Below, in pieces: positions 52,681 through 62,096 of a stretch of 64,000 nucleotides of DNA (position 1 is the first letter of the stretch; the number at the start of each line of letters is the position of its first letter). The position numbers were made by a program, and so were the translations under genes. The notes beneath the pieces were generated by a model. That model made no database searches. It had not been told where the DNA came from and saw only the letters and a program-made list of their open reading frames with translations. The stretch comes from Robiginitalea sediminis (GTDB taxonomy: Bacteria > Bacteroidota > Bacteroidia > Flavobacteriales > Flavobacteriaceae): the NCBI RefSeq assembly GCF_002198115.1, contig NZ_NGNR01000001.1, positions 1,229,332-1,293,331 on the forward strand. Reading direction: 5' to 3'.

Positions 52681-55074
52681 ATGGAACAAATCGTAAATTA
52701 TTTGTGGGCATTCGGCCTGTTGGGGCTGCTCTTCGTGTTCGTAAGGAACGCCTGGGTATCCAAACAGGAAGTGGGCGATGCCAAGATGGCGCGTATTGCC
52801 AAAAACATCGCCGACGGGGCCATGTCCTTCCTGAAAGCGGAGTACAAAATCCTCGCGATTTTTGTAGCGGCCGTAGCCGTGCTGCTCTTCTTTAAAGGAG
52901 AGAGTGAAGCCGGTTCCAATGGAATGGTTGCCGTATCCTTTGTGGTAGGGGCCATCTGTTCCGCCCTGGCCGGGTTTATCGGGATGAAGGTTGCCACCAA
53001 AGCCAATGTTCGCACTACCAACGCCGCCCGGACCTCCCTGGGCAAAGCCCTGGAAGTGGCTTTTGCCGGAGGTTCTGTAATGGGGATGGGCGTTGTAGGC
53101 CTCGGAGTTCTGGGCCTGAGCGGTTTGTTTATGATCTATAGCGGCCAGGGCTGGGCCATTTCCGAAGTCCTGAACGTGCTGTCCGGATTCTCCCTGGGCG
53201 CTTCTTCCATTGCCCTCTTTGCCCGTGTGGGTGGGGGGATCTACACCAAGGCGGCCGACGTAGGTGCCGACCTGGTTGGGAAGGTTGAAGCCGGTATTCC
53301 GGAAGACCACCCCCTGAACCCTGCTACCATTGCCGATAACGTTGGGGACAACGTTGGGGACGTAGCCGGTATGGGTGCCGACCTGTTTGAGTCCTATGTA
53401 GGCTCCATTATCGGGACCATGGTGCTGGGTGCCACCTTTGTAGGCATTCCGGAGTTTCAACAGGCCTTCGAGGGCCTTGGGGCTGTTTACCTGCCGCTGG
53501 CCCTGGCGGGGGTAGGGATTGTGATGTCCATTATCGGGACTTTCTTTGTCCGGGTAAAGGACGGAGGATCTCCCCACACGGCACTGAACATCGGGGAATT
53601 CGGTTCGGCCGGTCTGATGCTGATCGCGTCTTACTTCCTGATTGACGGCATGCTGCCGGAAAGCTGGATGGAAGGCGGAAAAGAATTCACCTCCTTTGGC
53701 GTTTTCCTGGCTACCATTGCCGGTCTGGTTGCCGGCCTGCTGGTTGGTAAGGTGACCGAATATTATACGGGCACCGGAACCAAGCCGGTAAGCTCTATTG
53801 TGCGTCAGTCCGAAACCGGATCCGCGACCAATATCATTGCCGGACTGGGCGTGGGTATGATGTCCACCGCCATCCCGATCCTGCTGATTGCTGCTGCCAT
53901 CCTGGTATCGCACTACTATGCCGGGCTGTACGGAATTGCGATTGCAGCCGTAGGGATGCTGGCCAATACCGGAATTCAGCTGGCTGTTGACGCCTATGGA
54001 CCGATTTCCGATAACGCGGGCGGAATCGCTGAAATGTCCGAACTGCCTAAGGAGGTGCGTGAGCGCACCGACAAACTGGATGCCGTGGGGAACACCACAG
54101 CTGCCATCGGGAAAGGCTTTGCGATTGCTTCTGCTGCCCTGACAGCCCTGGCCCTCTTTGCTGCCTTTATGAAGACAGCCAACGTAACCTCTATTGACGT
54201 AAGCCAGCCGGACATTATGGCCGGACTCCTGGTAGGTGCCATGCTGCCGTTTGTGTTCTCTGCCTTGGCGATGAATGCCGTTGGCCGCGCTGCCATGGCC
54301 ATGATTGAGGAGGTACGCCGCCAGTTCCGCGACATCCCCGAGCTGAAAAATGCCCTGGAGGTGATGCGTAAGTACAACTCCGATATGAGCAAGGCCTCTG
54401 CCGAAGACCGCAAAGTATTCGATGCTGCGGATGGCAAAGCCGAATACGAGAAATGTGTGGCCATTTCTACAAAAGCTTCCATCAAGGAAATGGTACTGCC
54501 CGGCCTGCTGGCCATTGCCGTACCTGTTGCCGTAGGCTTTATCGGCGGGGCCGAAATGCTCGGCGGGCTGCTGGCAGGGGTTACCTCTGCCGGGGTGCTG
54601 ATGGCGATCTTCCAGTCTAACGCCGGTGGCGCCTGGGACAACGCCAAGAAGATGATCGAGGAGCAGGGCCGCAAGGGTACGGATGCCCACAAGGCAGCTG
54701 TTGTTGGGGATACTGTTGGGGATCCATTTAAGGACACCTCCGGACCTTCCCTGAACATCCTGTTGAAACTCATCTCTGTTGTGGCCCTGGTTATTGCCCC
54801 CAGTATTGCCCTCTCTGCGGATTCCGCCATAGCGTATGCCGAGCAGAAGTCCGAAGTGAGCAAGCGGGTGGAAGTGAAGATGGAGTCTAACGAAGACGGC
54901 ACCTACACTGCCCTGGTGACTACTACCACAGAGCAGGACGGGCAGCAGCAGGTCAGTGAGGAGCAGTTCACCGGAGACCTGGAATCTGTAAAGGCCCAGG
55001 TCGAGCAACTCGGAGAAGCCTCCGGGGCGAAAATCCGAGTGGAGAAAGAGGTAAAGATCGAACAGCAACAGTAA
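52681..55074 (+). CDS. hppA: Membrane-bound, ion-pumping pyrophosphatase
   Basis: The product has 797 residues with about sixteen membrane helices. It uses pyrophosphate hydrolysis to pump H+ or Na+. The active-site segment is [39 protein letters not shown] (near 190-230), with the second Asp-rich site at [23 protein letters not shown] (near 678-700). [10 protein letters not shown] (near 471) has Ala where potassium-independent enzymes carry Lys, so it belongs to the potassium-dependent type. The last 85 residues form a soluble tail (KVQ/E-rich, ending [10 protein letters not shown]) absent from well-known family members. Sodium versus proton transport is not resolved here. Confidence 0.94.
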   Translation: MEQIVNYLWAFGLLGLLFVFVRNAWVSKQEVGDAKMARIAKNIADGAMSFLKAEYKILAIFVAAVAVLLFFKGESEAGSNGMVAVSFVVGAICSALAGFIGMKVATKANVRTTNAARTSLGKALEVAFAGGSVMGMGVVGLGVLGLSGLFMIYSGQGWAISEVLNVLSGFSLGASSIALFARVGGGIYTKAADVGADLVGKVEAGIPEDHPLNPATIADNVGDNVGDVAGMGADLFESYVGSIIGTMVLGATFVGIPEFQQAFEGLGAVYLPLALAGVGIVMSIIGTFFVRVKDGGSPHTALNIGEFGSAGLMLIASYFLIDGMLPESWMEGGKEFTSFGVFLATIAGLVAGLLVGKVTEYYTGTGTKPVSSIVRQSETGSATNIIAGLGVGMMSTAIPILLIAAAILVSHYYAGLYGIAIAAVGMLANTGIQLAVDAYGPISDNAGGIAEMSELPKEVRERTDKLDAVGNTTAAIGKGFAIASAALTALALFAAFMKTANVTSIDVSQPDIMAGLLVGAMLPFVFSALAMNAVGRAAMAMIEEVRRQFRDIPELKNALEVMRKYNSDMSKASAEDRKVFDAADGKAEYEKCVAISTKASIKEMVLPGLLAIAVPVAVGFIGGAEMLGGLLAGVTSAGVLMAIFQSNAGGAWDNAKKMIEEQGRKGTDAHKAAVVGDTVGDPFKDTSGPSLNILLKLISVVALVIAPSIALSADSAIAYAEQKSEVSKRVEVKMESNEDGTYTALVTTTTEQDGQQQVSEEQFTGDLESVKAQVEQLGEASGAKIRVEKEVKIEQQQ

Positions 55075-55095
55075 CCGGTTCGTTACCATAAGTAC

Positions 55096-55132
55096 CAGGA
55101 CCCCGGCCATTCGGCCGGGGTCCTGCTTTTTT
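55096..55132 (+). terminator. Strong terminator of hppA
   Basis: A perfect 13-bp stem (CAGGACCCCGGCC with GGCCGGGGTCCTG) around ATTC, followed by TTTTTT. Confidence 0.9.
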
Positions 55133-55217
55133 GGCCCCCGGGTTTGCCCGGTCCGTCCGGTGTGGGTATCTTCAGCCTGCCGGGGCGCAGGTGTTCCGGC
55201 CTGTAAACGAAAAGCGA

Positions 55218-56216
55218 ATGGGCTGGCTGGGAAGAAAGGATCCGCTTCAGATTGTGACGTTCCGCAGTTACGGGACGTCCTCCCACCTGTATGCCCGGGG
55301 CCGCGCCCTGGAAGACGAGGCCATAGACCTGGGCCGCAAAGGGACCCTCCAATTGCTGCTGAGCACCTGGAAGCGCTTCGAAACCGATGAGGTGCGCAAC
55401 ACCCCCTTGCACCTCACCCTGGGGGGTGCCTCCTACGCCCTCCAAACCGACAAGGACGGGTACTATCTCCTGGACCAGGCGCACCCGGGCCTGAATGCCC
55501 TGGCCGATGCTGAGGGCTGGGTGCCCTATACGGTTTCCTATGTTCCGGAAGGCCTGAGCCGGCCCATTCTGCGGGAGAACCGCTTCGGGGGGGAGTTGCT
55601 GATCCCACCCCAAACGGCCCGCTTCGGCATTATTACAGACATCGATGATACCATCCTCCACACCGGGGTTACCTCCTACCTGAAATGGCAGGTGATTGCC
55701 AATACGGTATTCAAGCGGGCAGAGAGCCGGATTCCCCTGCACGGGGCACCGGAACTCTACCACAAACTCCACGGGGGTGTGGGGGGGCAGTGTGGCAATC
55801 CCGTATTCTATGTGAGTCACAGCCCCTGGAACCTCTACCGGTACCTGGATTACTTCCTCACCCGCAATGCCTTTCCAAAAGGCCCCATTCTGCTGCGGTC
55901 CATGGCGAGTTTCCTCTCGCGTCGCCGGGGCGGGGCACCCCATAAACAACACGAAATCGAAAACATCCTGAAAACGTATCCGGATCTTCCATTTGTGCTT
56001 ATTGGGGACAGCGGGGAGCGGGACGCGGATATCTACCTGGAGCTGGCGGGCCGATTTCCGGGGCGTGTGGCGGCGATTTACCTCCGCTCCGTAAGGCACC
56101 GGGGCCGCATGCGGCGGGTGCGGGAGCTCATTTCACGGGAAAAGGAGGTGCCTGTTTTACTGGTTCAGGAGTCGGAAGAGGTGCTGCACCACGCCAGAGG
56201 CCTGGGCCTTGTATAA
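55218..56216 (+). CDS. App1-type phosphatidate phosphatase (DUF2183) protein
   Basis: A 332-residue protein. The HAD-like catalytic motif DIDDTILHTGVTSYL (near residue 140) and VLIGDSGERDADIYLELAGRFPGRVAAIYLR near 260-290 match the App1/DUF2183 domain, named after yeast phosphatidate phosphatase App1. The N-terminal 130 residues form a beta-rich region. Lipid phosphatase activity is inferred from the family. The ATG at 55218 (MGWLGRKDPLQIVTFRSYG) is the first in frame; the upstream frame opens with TTG inside the hppA terminator. It converges with the deoxynucleoside kinase gene. Confidence 0.87.
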   Translation: MGWLGRKDPLQIVTFRSYGTSSHLYARGRALEDEAIDLGRKGTLQLLLSTWKRFETDEVRNTPLHLTLGGASYALQTDKDGYYLLDQAHPGLNALADAEGWVPYTVSYVPEGLSRPILRENRFGGELLIPPQTARFGIITDIDDTILHTGVTSYLKWQVIANTVFKRAESRIPLHGAPELYHKLHGGVGGQCGNPVFYVSHSPWNLYRYLDYFLTRNAFPKGPILLRSMASFLSRRRGGAPHKQHEIENILKTYPDLPFVLIGDSGERDADIYLELAGRFPGRVAAIYLRSVRHRGRMRRVRELISREKEVPVLLVQESEEVLHHARGLGLV

Positions 56217-56222
56217 GGCACC

Positions 56223-56837
56223 CTAAAAAAGGCCGTGGATTTCGGCGTCTATCTTGTTTATGACTTCGCCTAGGTGTTCGGGGTTATCCACAAAATCCAG
56301 GTGGTCTACGTCTATGATCAGCAGGTTCCCTTTTTCGTACCCGTGCACCCAGGCCTCGTAGCGTTCATTCAGGCGGCTGAGGTAGTCAATGGAAATGGAA
56401 TTTTCATAGTCCCGCCCCCGCTTGTGGATTTGGTTGACCAGGTTGGGGATGGAACTGCGCAGGTAGATGAGCAGGTCCGGGGGTTGCACCAGGGATTCCA
56501 TGAGTTCAAAAAGGCTGATGTAGTTCTGGAAGTCGCGGTTGGTCATCAGGCCCATAGCGTGCAGGTTGGGCGCAAAGATGTGGGCATCCTCATAGATGGT
56601 GCGGTCCTGGATCACATTTTTCCCGCTTTCGCGGATTTTGAGGATCTGCCGGTAGCGGTTGTTCAGGAAGTAGATCTGCAGGTTGAAACTCCACCGCTCC
56701 ATCTGGGTGTAGAAATCGTCCAGGTACGGGTTGTCCACGACATCCTCGAAATGGGCCTCCCACTTGTAGTGCTTGGAAAGCAACTGAGTGAGGGTGGTTT
56801 TACCGGCGCCGATATTGCCTGCAACCGCAATGTGCAT
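56223..56837 (-). CDS. Deoxynucleoside kinase
   Basis: A 204-residue salvage kinase. The P-loop is AVAGNIGAGKTTLTQLL (residues 4-20). DRTIYEDAHIFAPNLHAMG carries the DRS/ERS-type catalytic segment, and KRGRDYENSISIDYL is the lid. It phosphorylates deoxynucleosides; specificity is not deducible. It is a paralogue of the C-terminal half of the FolK fusion at 16034-17185, with about the same length as that domain. The minus-strand -7 box TATCTTTG lies at 56885-56892. Confidence 0.93.
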   Translation of the reverse strand: MHIAVAGNIGAGKTTLTQLLSKHYKWEAHFEDVVDNPYLDDFYTQMERWSFNLQIYFLNNRYRQILKIRESGKNVIQDRTIYEDAHIFAPNLHAMGLMTNRDFQNYISLFELMESLVQPPDLLIYLRSSIPNLVNQIHKRGRDYENSISIDYLSRLNERYEAWVHGYEKGNLLIIDVDHLDFVDNPEHLGEVINKIDAEIHGLF

Positions 56838-57141
56838 CTGAGAAATGGTTTAAGGTTGGTCGTTTAAAAACAGGGGGTAATATACAAAGATAAGACGGAC
56901 CCTGAAAGGAGAACCGGGTGGGAAAAACCCCAAAAAAAACCGAAGCTGCCGCGGTTTGATTTTCCCGCAAAACCCTTACCTTTGGCCTTGCGAATAACGA
57001 GGATAGATTTGACTGATTGCAACCTCGGGCCACACCAGCCGCCAAAAATGCTAAAGCAGTTTGCGATCCTTCCCGCTTCGGGGGCCTGCGCCACTGTTTC
57101 CGGCATTTTCCTTCAGTCTGCTGTCCCCAAAGAAATCCAAT
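56838..57141. other. Divergent promoter region of dNK and metK
   Basis: No gene is present in these 304 bases. The minus-strand TATCTTTG (56885-56892) serves the kinase. The plus strand has TTTG (56955-56958) and TACCTTTG (56977-56984) with 18-bp spacing, and a second TAGATTTG at 57004-57011, for metK. The long leader from there to the metK ATG (130-160 bases) shows no SAM-riboswitch consensus. Confidence 0.6.
56955..56984 (+). promoter_or_regulatory. Complete Bacteroidetes promoter of metK (-33 and -7)
   Basis: TTTG at 56955-56958 and TACCTTTG at 56977-56984, spaced 18 bp, fit the TTG/TAnnTTTG promoter of the order. A further -7-like TAGATTTG follows at 57004-57011. Confidence 0.7.
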
Positions 57142-58398
57142 ATGGCATATTTGTTTACCTCGGAGTCCGTAAGCGAGGGGCACCCGGATAAGATTGCGGA
57201 CCAGATCAGCGATGCGCTCCTCGATAATTTCCTGGCCTTCGACCCGGAGAGCAAGGTGGCTTGTGAAACGCTGGTTACCACCGGGCAGGTGGTCCTGGCC
57301 GGCGAAGTCAAGAGCCATACCTATGTGGACCTGCAGCAAATTGCGCGCGATGTCATCAACCGCATCGGCTATACCAAAGGGGAATACCAGTTCAGCGGGG
57401 ATTCCTGCGGGGTGATCTCCCTGATCCACGAACAATCCCCCGATATCAACCGGGGGGTAGACCGGGGGGAAAAGGAACTGCAGGGCGCGGGCGACCAGGG
57501 CATGATGTTCGGGTACGCCAGCCGGGAAACAGATAACTATATGCCCCTGGCACTGGAGATTTCCCATACCATCCTCAGGGAACTGGCCGACATGAGGCGC
57601 GAGGGTACCCAGATCCCTTACCTGCGCCCGGATGCCAAGGCCCAGGTAACGGTGGAATATTCGGACGACAACCAGCCCCTGCGGGTGGATACCATTGTGA
57701 TTTCCACCCAGCACGACCCTTTCGATGCCGATGAGGATGCCATGCTGGCCAAAATCAAAAGCGACATGATTGCTTTGCTGATGCCACGCGTCATCGGGCA
57801 GTTGCCCGAGCGGCTGCAGAAGCTGTTCGGCCCGGACATCACCTATCATATCAATCCTACAGGCAAATTCGTGATTGGCGGGCCCCATGGGGATACCGGC
57901 CTTACCGGCCGTAAGATTGTGGTGGACACCTATGGGGGCAAGGGAGCCCACGGGGGTGGGGCCTTCAGTGGGAAGGACCCCAGCAAGGTGGACCGCAGCG
58001 CGGCCTACGCCGCACGCTATGCGGCGAAAAACCTGGTAGCGGCCGGGGTAGCCGACGAGATCCTGGTACAGGTGAGCTACGCCATCGGGGTGGTGGAGCC
58101 CACCTCGATCTACGTCAACACCTACGGGACGGCACAGGTAGGCCTTTCCGACGGGGATATCGCCCGGAAGGTGGCCGAAGTGTTCGATTTCCGCCCCTTT
58201 GCCATCGAGGAGAAATTGAAATTGCGCCAGCCTATATATGAGGAAACAGCGGCTTATGGCCATATGGGGAAGGCACCCGAGGTAAAAACCAAGGTGTTCG
58301 AGTCCCCGTACAACGGAAAGGTCAGCTGCGAGGTGGAGTTGTTCACCTGGGAGAACCTCGATGCGGTGGAAGATGTAAAGAAGGCCTTCGGGCTTTAA
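57142..58398 (+). CDS. metK: S-adenosylmethionine synthetase
   Basis: A 418-residue enzyme making SAM from methionine and [24 protein letters not shown] is the start, [12 protein letters not shown] the central hexapeptide-type motif, and [44 protein letters not shown] the C-terminal signature. The ATG at 57142 gives the standard [15 protein letters not shown]; the open frame upstream to 57061 is non-homologous. It is followed by the SAM riboswitch locus, so product and sensor are neighbours. Confidence 0.97.
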   Translation: MAYLFTSESVSEGHPDKIADQISDALLDNFLAFDPESKVACETLVTTGQVVLAGEVKSHTYVDLQQIARDVINRIGYTKGEYQFSGDSCGVISLIHEQSPDINRGVDRGEKELQGAGDQGMMFGYASRETDNYMPLALEISHTILRELADMRREGTQIPYLRPDAKAQVTVEYSDDNQPLRVDTIVISTQHDPFDADEDAMLAKIKSDMIALLMPRVIGQLPERLQKLFGPDITYHINPTGKFVIGGPHGDTGLTGRKIVVDTYGGKGAHGGGAFSGKDPSKVDRSAAYAARYAAKNLVAAGVADEILVQVSYAIGVVEPTSIYVNTYGTAQVGLSDGDIARKVAEVFDFRPFAIEEKLKLRQPIYEETAAYGHMGKAPEVKTKVFESPYNGKVSCEVELFTWENLDAVEDVKKAFGL

Positions 58399-58437
58399 AA
58401 AACAAGGGGGCATAGGCCAATTTCCCGGCGGGTTGCC

Positions 58438-58445
58438 TATATTTG
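58438..58445 (+). promoter_or_regulatory. Promoter -7 box of the SAM-riboswitch transcript
   Basis: TATATTTG is an exact TAnnTTTG match 31 bases before the riboswitch 5' arm. Confidence 0.7.
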
Positions 58446-58475
58446 CCCCCATACGTTCCGTAGTATACTGTTTAC

Positions 58476-58583
58476 GTTATCAAGAAAGGCGGAGGGACTA
58501 GACCCTGCGAAGCCTTAGCAACCCTTCGGTTTTTAGCCGATGAAGGTGCTACGTTCTAACCCGGTTTTGCCGGGGCAGATAAC
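58476..58583 (+). ncRNA. SAM-I (S-box) riboswitch
   Basis: Stem P1 is GTTATC (58476-58481) with GATAAC (58578-58583). The core carries TCAAGAAAGGCGGAGGGAC, then CTGCGAAGCCTTAGCAACC, and AAGGTGCTACGTTC, the diagnostic S-box blocks. The P4 hairpin is CCCGGTTTTGCCGGG. In this family SAM binding stops expression of the downstream methionine gene. After P1 there is a GC stem followed by a T8 run at 58624-58631 (expression platform probable but not modelled). Confidence 0.92.
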
Positions 58584-58648
58584 ACCCCCGGGGCACTCCC
58601 GCTTCCATTTCTTCTTAACGTCATTTTTTTTGAACCGATCCGGCCGGG

Positions 58649-61600
58649 ATGGCCGGAAAATGTGCGCTTATGGAAGCCAATGCCTTGCAACATATCCACC
58701 TGGATGCCTATACCACCTTTAGCGGGGTGACCCAGCCCATCCGCCTTTCATACCAGCATTTCGGGCAACCCCTGGAATCGGCCCCTGTGGTACTGGTTAA
58801 CCATGCCCTGACCGGCAACTCCAATGTGGCGGGTCCTGACGGCTGGTGGACCGCCCTTGTGGGCCCCGGGAAATGCATCGATACCGGGGTGTATGCGGTT
58901 TTGTGTTTTAACGTGCCCGGTAATGGGTATGACGAGTTCCTGATAGACAACTACAAGGACTTTGTGGCGGCCGATATTGCCCGGATTTTCCTCTCGGGCC
59001 TCGATGCCCTGGGGGTAGGCAAATTGTACGCCCTTATTGGCGGTTCTTTGGGCGGAGGGATTGCCTGGGAAATGGCAGCGCTGCGGCCCGGCCTGGCCCA
59101 CCACCTGATCCCGGTGGCTTCGGACTGGAAGTCTACGGACTGGCTTATTGCCAACTGCCAGATTCAGGAGCAATTCCTGGTCAATTCCAAACAACCGGTC
59201 CACGATGCGCGCATGCATGCCATGCTCTGCTACCGGACCCCGGAGTCCTTCAAGCAGCGTTTTCAGCGCAGTACCAACCAGGAGTTGCAGGTCTTTAATG
59301 TGGAAAGCTGGCTCTTGCACCATGGGAAAAAGTTGCAGGAGCGTTTCCAGCTGGCGGCCTACAAGCTCACCAACCAGCTCCTGAAAACCATAGACATTAC
59401 CCGCAACGGGGAGGCAGCCTTCCAGGCCTTGCAGCAGTCCGATACCCATATCCATATCATTGGGGTGGATTCCGACCTGTTCTTTACCGCAGCCGAGAAC
59501 AAGGAGACCTATAAACAACTGGCACAGGCCAGCAGCAAGGTTACCTACGGGGAAATCCGGTCCGTGCACGGGCACGATGCTTTTTTGATCGAGTTCCGGC
59601 AAATGGAGGAGCTGCTGCGCCCGGTCTTTGCCCCGGATGGGGAGACCCGTGGGCTCCGCGTACTCAAGTTCGGGGGGAAATCCCTGGCCAATGGGGACGG
59701 GATTGAACGGGTCCTGGATATCATTTGCGAAAAGGTGGAGCAAGGGGAACGCCTGCTGGTGGTCCTCTCGGCCCGCGAAAAGGCCACCGACCAGCTCGAA
59801 GCCCTGTTGCAGCGGGCCTCGGAGGGGAAGCCTTACCAGGAGGACCTGGAAGCCTTCCGCACCTACCAGGCCCCGGAAGGGGTACAACCCGGCCTGCAGG
59901 ACGCCTTCCAAAACCTGGAACGTCTGCTGGAAGGCGTACAGCTACTGGGGGATTACAGCCTCAAAGTAAAGGATGAGGTATTGGCACAGGGCGAGCTTAT
60001 CTCTGCCCGGTGGGTGACGGGCCTGTTGCAGGAGCGGGGCATCCCGGCTGTGATGGCCGATGCCCGGGAACTCCTGCAAACCGATTCCGGGTTTGGCAAT
60101 GCCCGGATAGACGAGGAGGCTTCGCGCCGGAAGGTAGATGCATTCTTCAGGGAACTCCCACGGGGAAGCGTCCCGGTTGTTACCGGCTTTATCGCATCCA
60201 ATGCCCAGGGGGAAACCACCACCCTGGGGCGGAATGGGAGCAACTATACCGCTTCCCTGCTGGCCAACTACCTCAATGCCGAGGAGTTGCAGAACTTCAC
60301 CCATGTGGACGGGATTTACACGGCCAACCCGGAACTGGTACCCGATGCCCGCCGGATAGAGCAACTCTCTTTCGACGAGGCCAATGAGCTGGCCAATTTC
60401 GGGGCTACCATCCTCCATGCGAAGACCATCATCCCTCTCCTGGAAAAAAACATCCCCCTGCGGATCCTCAATACTTTCGGGGCGGGCAGCGGTGGCACCC
60501 TGATCAGTGCCAAACCCAGCCCGGAGGGCATCCGGTCCCTTTCCGTGATTGAGCAGGAGGCCCTGATCCACCTGGAGGGGCGCGGGCTTCTGGGGAAAGT
60601 CGGGGTGGATGCCCGGATCTTCCGGGCCTTAGGCCAGAGCGGGGTAAGCGTGGGAATCATTTCCCAGGGGTCGTCGGAACGGGGCATTGGCCTGGTGGTA
60701 AAAGCGCAGATGGCTAACCGGGCACGCGCGGCCCTGGAAGCGGAGTTCGAAGAGGATTTCCGCCGGCGCGATATCAGCCGGATCCATATAACGGAAGACG
60801 TCTCTGTCATCTCCATCGTGGGGCAGGACCTGAGCACCTTCCACAAACCGTATAACGCCCTGATCCGCAACCAGGTGGTGCCGCTGCTGTTCAACAATGC
60901 GGTTACCGGGCGCAATGTGAGCCTGGTGGTCCGCAAAGCCGATATGCTCAAGGCGCTCAACGTGATCCACGGGCAGATTTTTGGGATCAGTAAGAAAGTA
61001 AACCTGGCCGTGTTTGGCGTAGGGCAGGTGGGCGGTACCCTGGTGGACCAGCTGCTCGCTTCGGCGGCCAAGATCGAAGCCAGGAAGGGGATACGGCTCA
61101 ATATCTTTGCCCTGGCCAGTTCCAGGCGCCTGGTTACCGACCACAAGGGGGTTGGCCCGGATTGGCGGGACCGCCTGGAAGGGGCACCGGAGGGGTATGA
61201 CCTGAAGGATGTCTTCGCCTACGCCCGGACCCACCACCTGGAGAACCTCATTGCAGTAGACAATACGGCTTCCCGGGAGTTTGTGGGTCATTACGAGGCC
61301 TTTGTTCAGGGGGGGTTCGACCTGGTTTCCTCCAACAAGGTAGCCAATACCCTCCCATACGGTTCGTACCGGGGGCTGAGGGAAAAGCTGCAACGGCATC
61401 AGAAGCAGTACCGGTATGAAACCAATGTGGGCGCCGGCCTTCCCCTGATCGATACCATAGCCCTGCTGCACCTCTCCGGGGAGAACATCACCCGTATCCG
61501 GGGGGTGTTTTCGGGATCCCTGAGCTATATTTTCAATACCTTTTCGACCTCGGACGCCCCGTTCAGCGCCATTTTGGAGGAAGCGGTAAAGCGGGGGTAT

Positions 61601-62077
61601 ACGGAACCGGACCCCAGGGAAGACCTCTCGGGGAACGATGTAGGCCGCAAACTCCTGATCCTGGCCCGGGAGCTGGACCTGAAAAATGAATTTGAGGATG
61701 TCCGCATCCAAAACCTGATCCCGGAAGCCCTCAGGGAAGGGTCTTACGAGGACTTTACCTCCGGTAGTACCCTTTTGGACCGTACCTTCGAGGCCCAGCG
61801 ACAGGCCCTGGAACCCGGGCAGGTCCTGAGGTATGTCGGGGAGCTTTCCGGGGACCTGCAGCAGGACCGGGGCACCCTGGAAGTCAAGCTTATCGCAGTT
61901 TCCGAAGACACTCCCCTGGGGCAGGTCCGCGGGGCAGACAGCCTTATTGAGATTTATACCGAATCCTACGGGGAAAACCCCCTGGTGATCCAGGGTGCGG
62001 GGGCAGGCGCCGCCGTAACCGCCCGGGGAGTCTTCGGGGATATCCTCCGGATTGCCCAGAGGGGACATACACATTAA
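58649..62077 (+). CDS. thrA: Trifunctional homoserine O-acetyltransferase / aspartokinase / homoserine dehydrogenase
   Basis: A 1142-residue polyprotein-like fusion. Residues about 10-335 are a MetX-type alpha/beta hydrolase (NHALTGNSNVAGPDGWW, nucleophile Ser in IGGSLGGGIAWE near 132, GHDAFLIE near 305). Residues about 340-790 are aspartokinase (LKFGGKSLANGDGIERV, later VTGFIASNAQGETTTLGRNGSNYTA, then ACT repeats with SVISIVGQDLS). Residues about 795-1142 are homoserine dehydrogenase (LAVFGVGQVGGTLVDQLL, VGAGLPLIDTIALL). It makes homoserine and activates it, two ends of one branch. The SAM-I riboswitch controls it. A second ATG at 58670 is possible. Confidence 0.95.
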   Translation: MAGKCALMEANALQHIHLDAYTTFSGVTQPIRLSYQHFGQPLESAPVVLVNHALTGNSNVAGPDGWWTALVGPGKCIDTGVYAVLCFNVPGNGYDEFLIDNYKDFVAADIARIFLSGLDALGVGKLYALIGGSLGGGIAWEMAALRPGLAHHLIPVASDWKSTDWLIANCQIQEQFLVNSKQPVHDARMHAMLCYRTPESFKQRFQRSTNQELQVFNVESWLLHHGKKLQERFQLAAYKLTNQLLKTIDITRNGEAAFQALQQSDTHIHIIGVDSDLFFTAAENKETYKQLAQASSKVTYGEIRSVHGHDAFLIEFRQMEELLRPVFAPDGETRGLRVLKFGGKSLANGDGIERVLDIICEKVEQGERLLVVLSAREKATDQLEALLQRASEGKPYQEDLEAFRTYQAPEGVQPGLQDAFQNLERLLEGVQLLGDYSLKVKDEVLAQGELISARWVTGLLQERGIPAVMADARELLQTDSGFGNARIDEEASRRKVDAFFRELPRGSVPVVTGFIASNAQGETTTLGRNGSNYTASLLANYLNAEELQNFTHVDGIYTANPELVPDARRIEQLSFDEANELANFGATILHAKTIIPLLEKNIPLRILNTFGAGSGGTLISAKPSPEGIRSLSVIEQEALIHLEGRGLLGKVGVDARIFRALGQSGVSVGIISQGSSERGIGLVVKAQMANRARAALEAEFEEDFRRRDISRIHITEDVSVISIVGQDLSTFHKPYNALIRNQVVPLLFNNAVTGRNVSLVVRKADMLKALNVIHGQIFGISKKVNLAVFGVGQVGGTLVDQLLASAAKIEARKGIRLNIFALASSRRLVTDHKGVGPDWRDRLEGAPEGYDLKDVFAYARTHHLENLIAVDNTASREFVGHYEAFVQGGFDLVSSNKVANTLPYGSYRGLREKLQRHQKQYRYETNVGAGLPLIDTIALLHLSGENITRIRGVFSGSLSYIFNTFSTSDAPFSAILEEAVKRGYTEPDPREDLSGNDVGRKLLILARELDLKNEFEDVRIQNLIPEALREGSYEDFTSGSTLLDRTFEAQRQALEPGQVLRYVGELSGDLQQDRGTLEVKLIAVSEDTPLGQVRGADSLIEIYTESYGENPLVIQGAGAGAAVTARGVFGDILRIAQRGHTH

Positions 62078-62096
62078 CCTATCAGAAATCTGAACC

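Noticed and set aside
52657-55110. An 817-codon open frame on the minus strand opposite hppA
   Set aside because: It is the exact antisense of a conserved pyrophosphatase, has no domain, and its His/Gly/Gln-rich composition is what the complement of membrane-protein codons gives in GC-rich DNA.
57004-57141. A second SAM riboswitch before metK
   Set aside because: None of the S-box core blocks (such as GGAGGGAC or GCAACC) is present in the leader.
56800-58452. A 550-codon minus-strand frame across metK
   Set aside because: Antisense of metK; it also runs through the dNK promoter region.
58540-58722. A 60-codon plus-strand frame within the SAM-I leader
   Set aside because: It overlaps the riboswitch 3' half and the start of the next gene and has no protein-like features.
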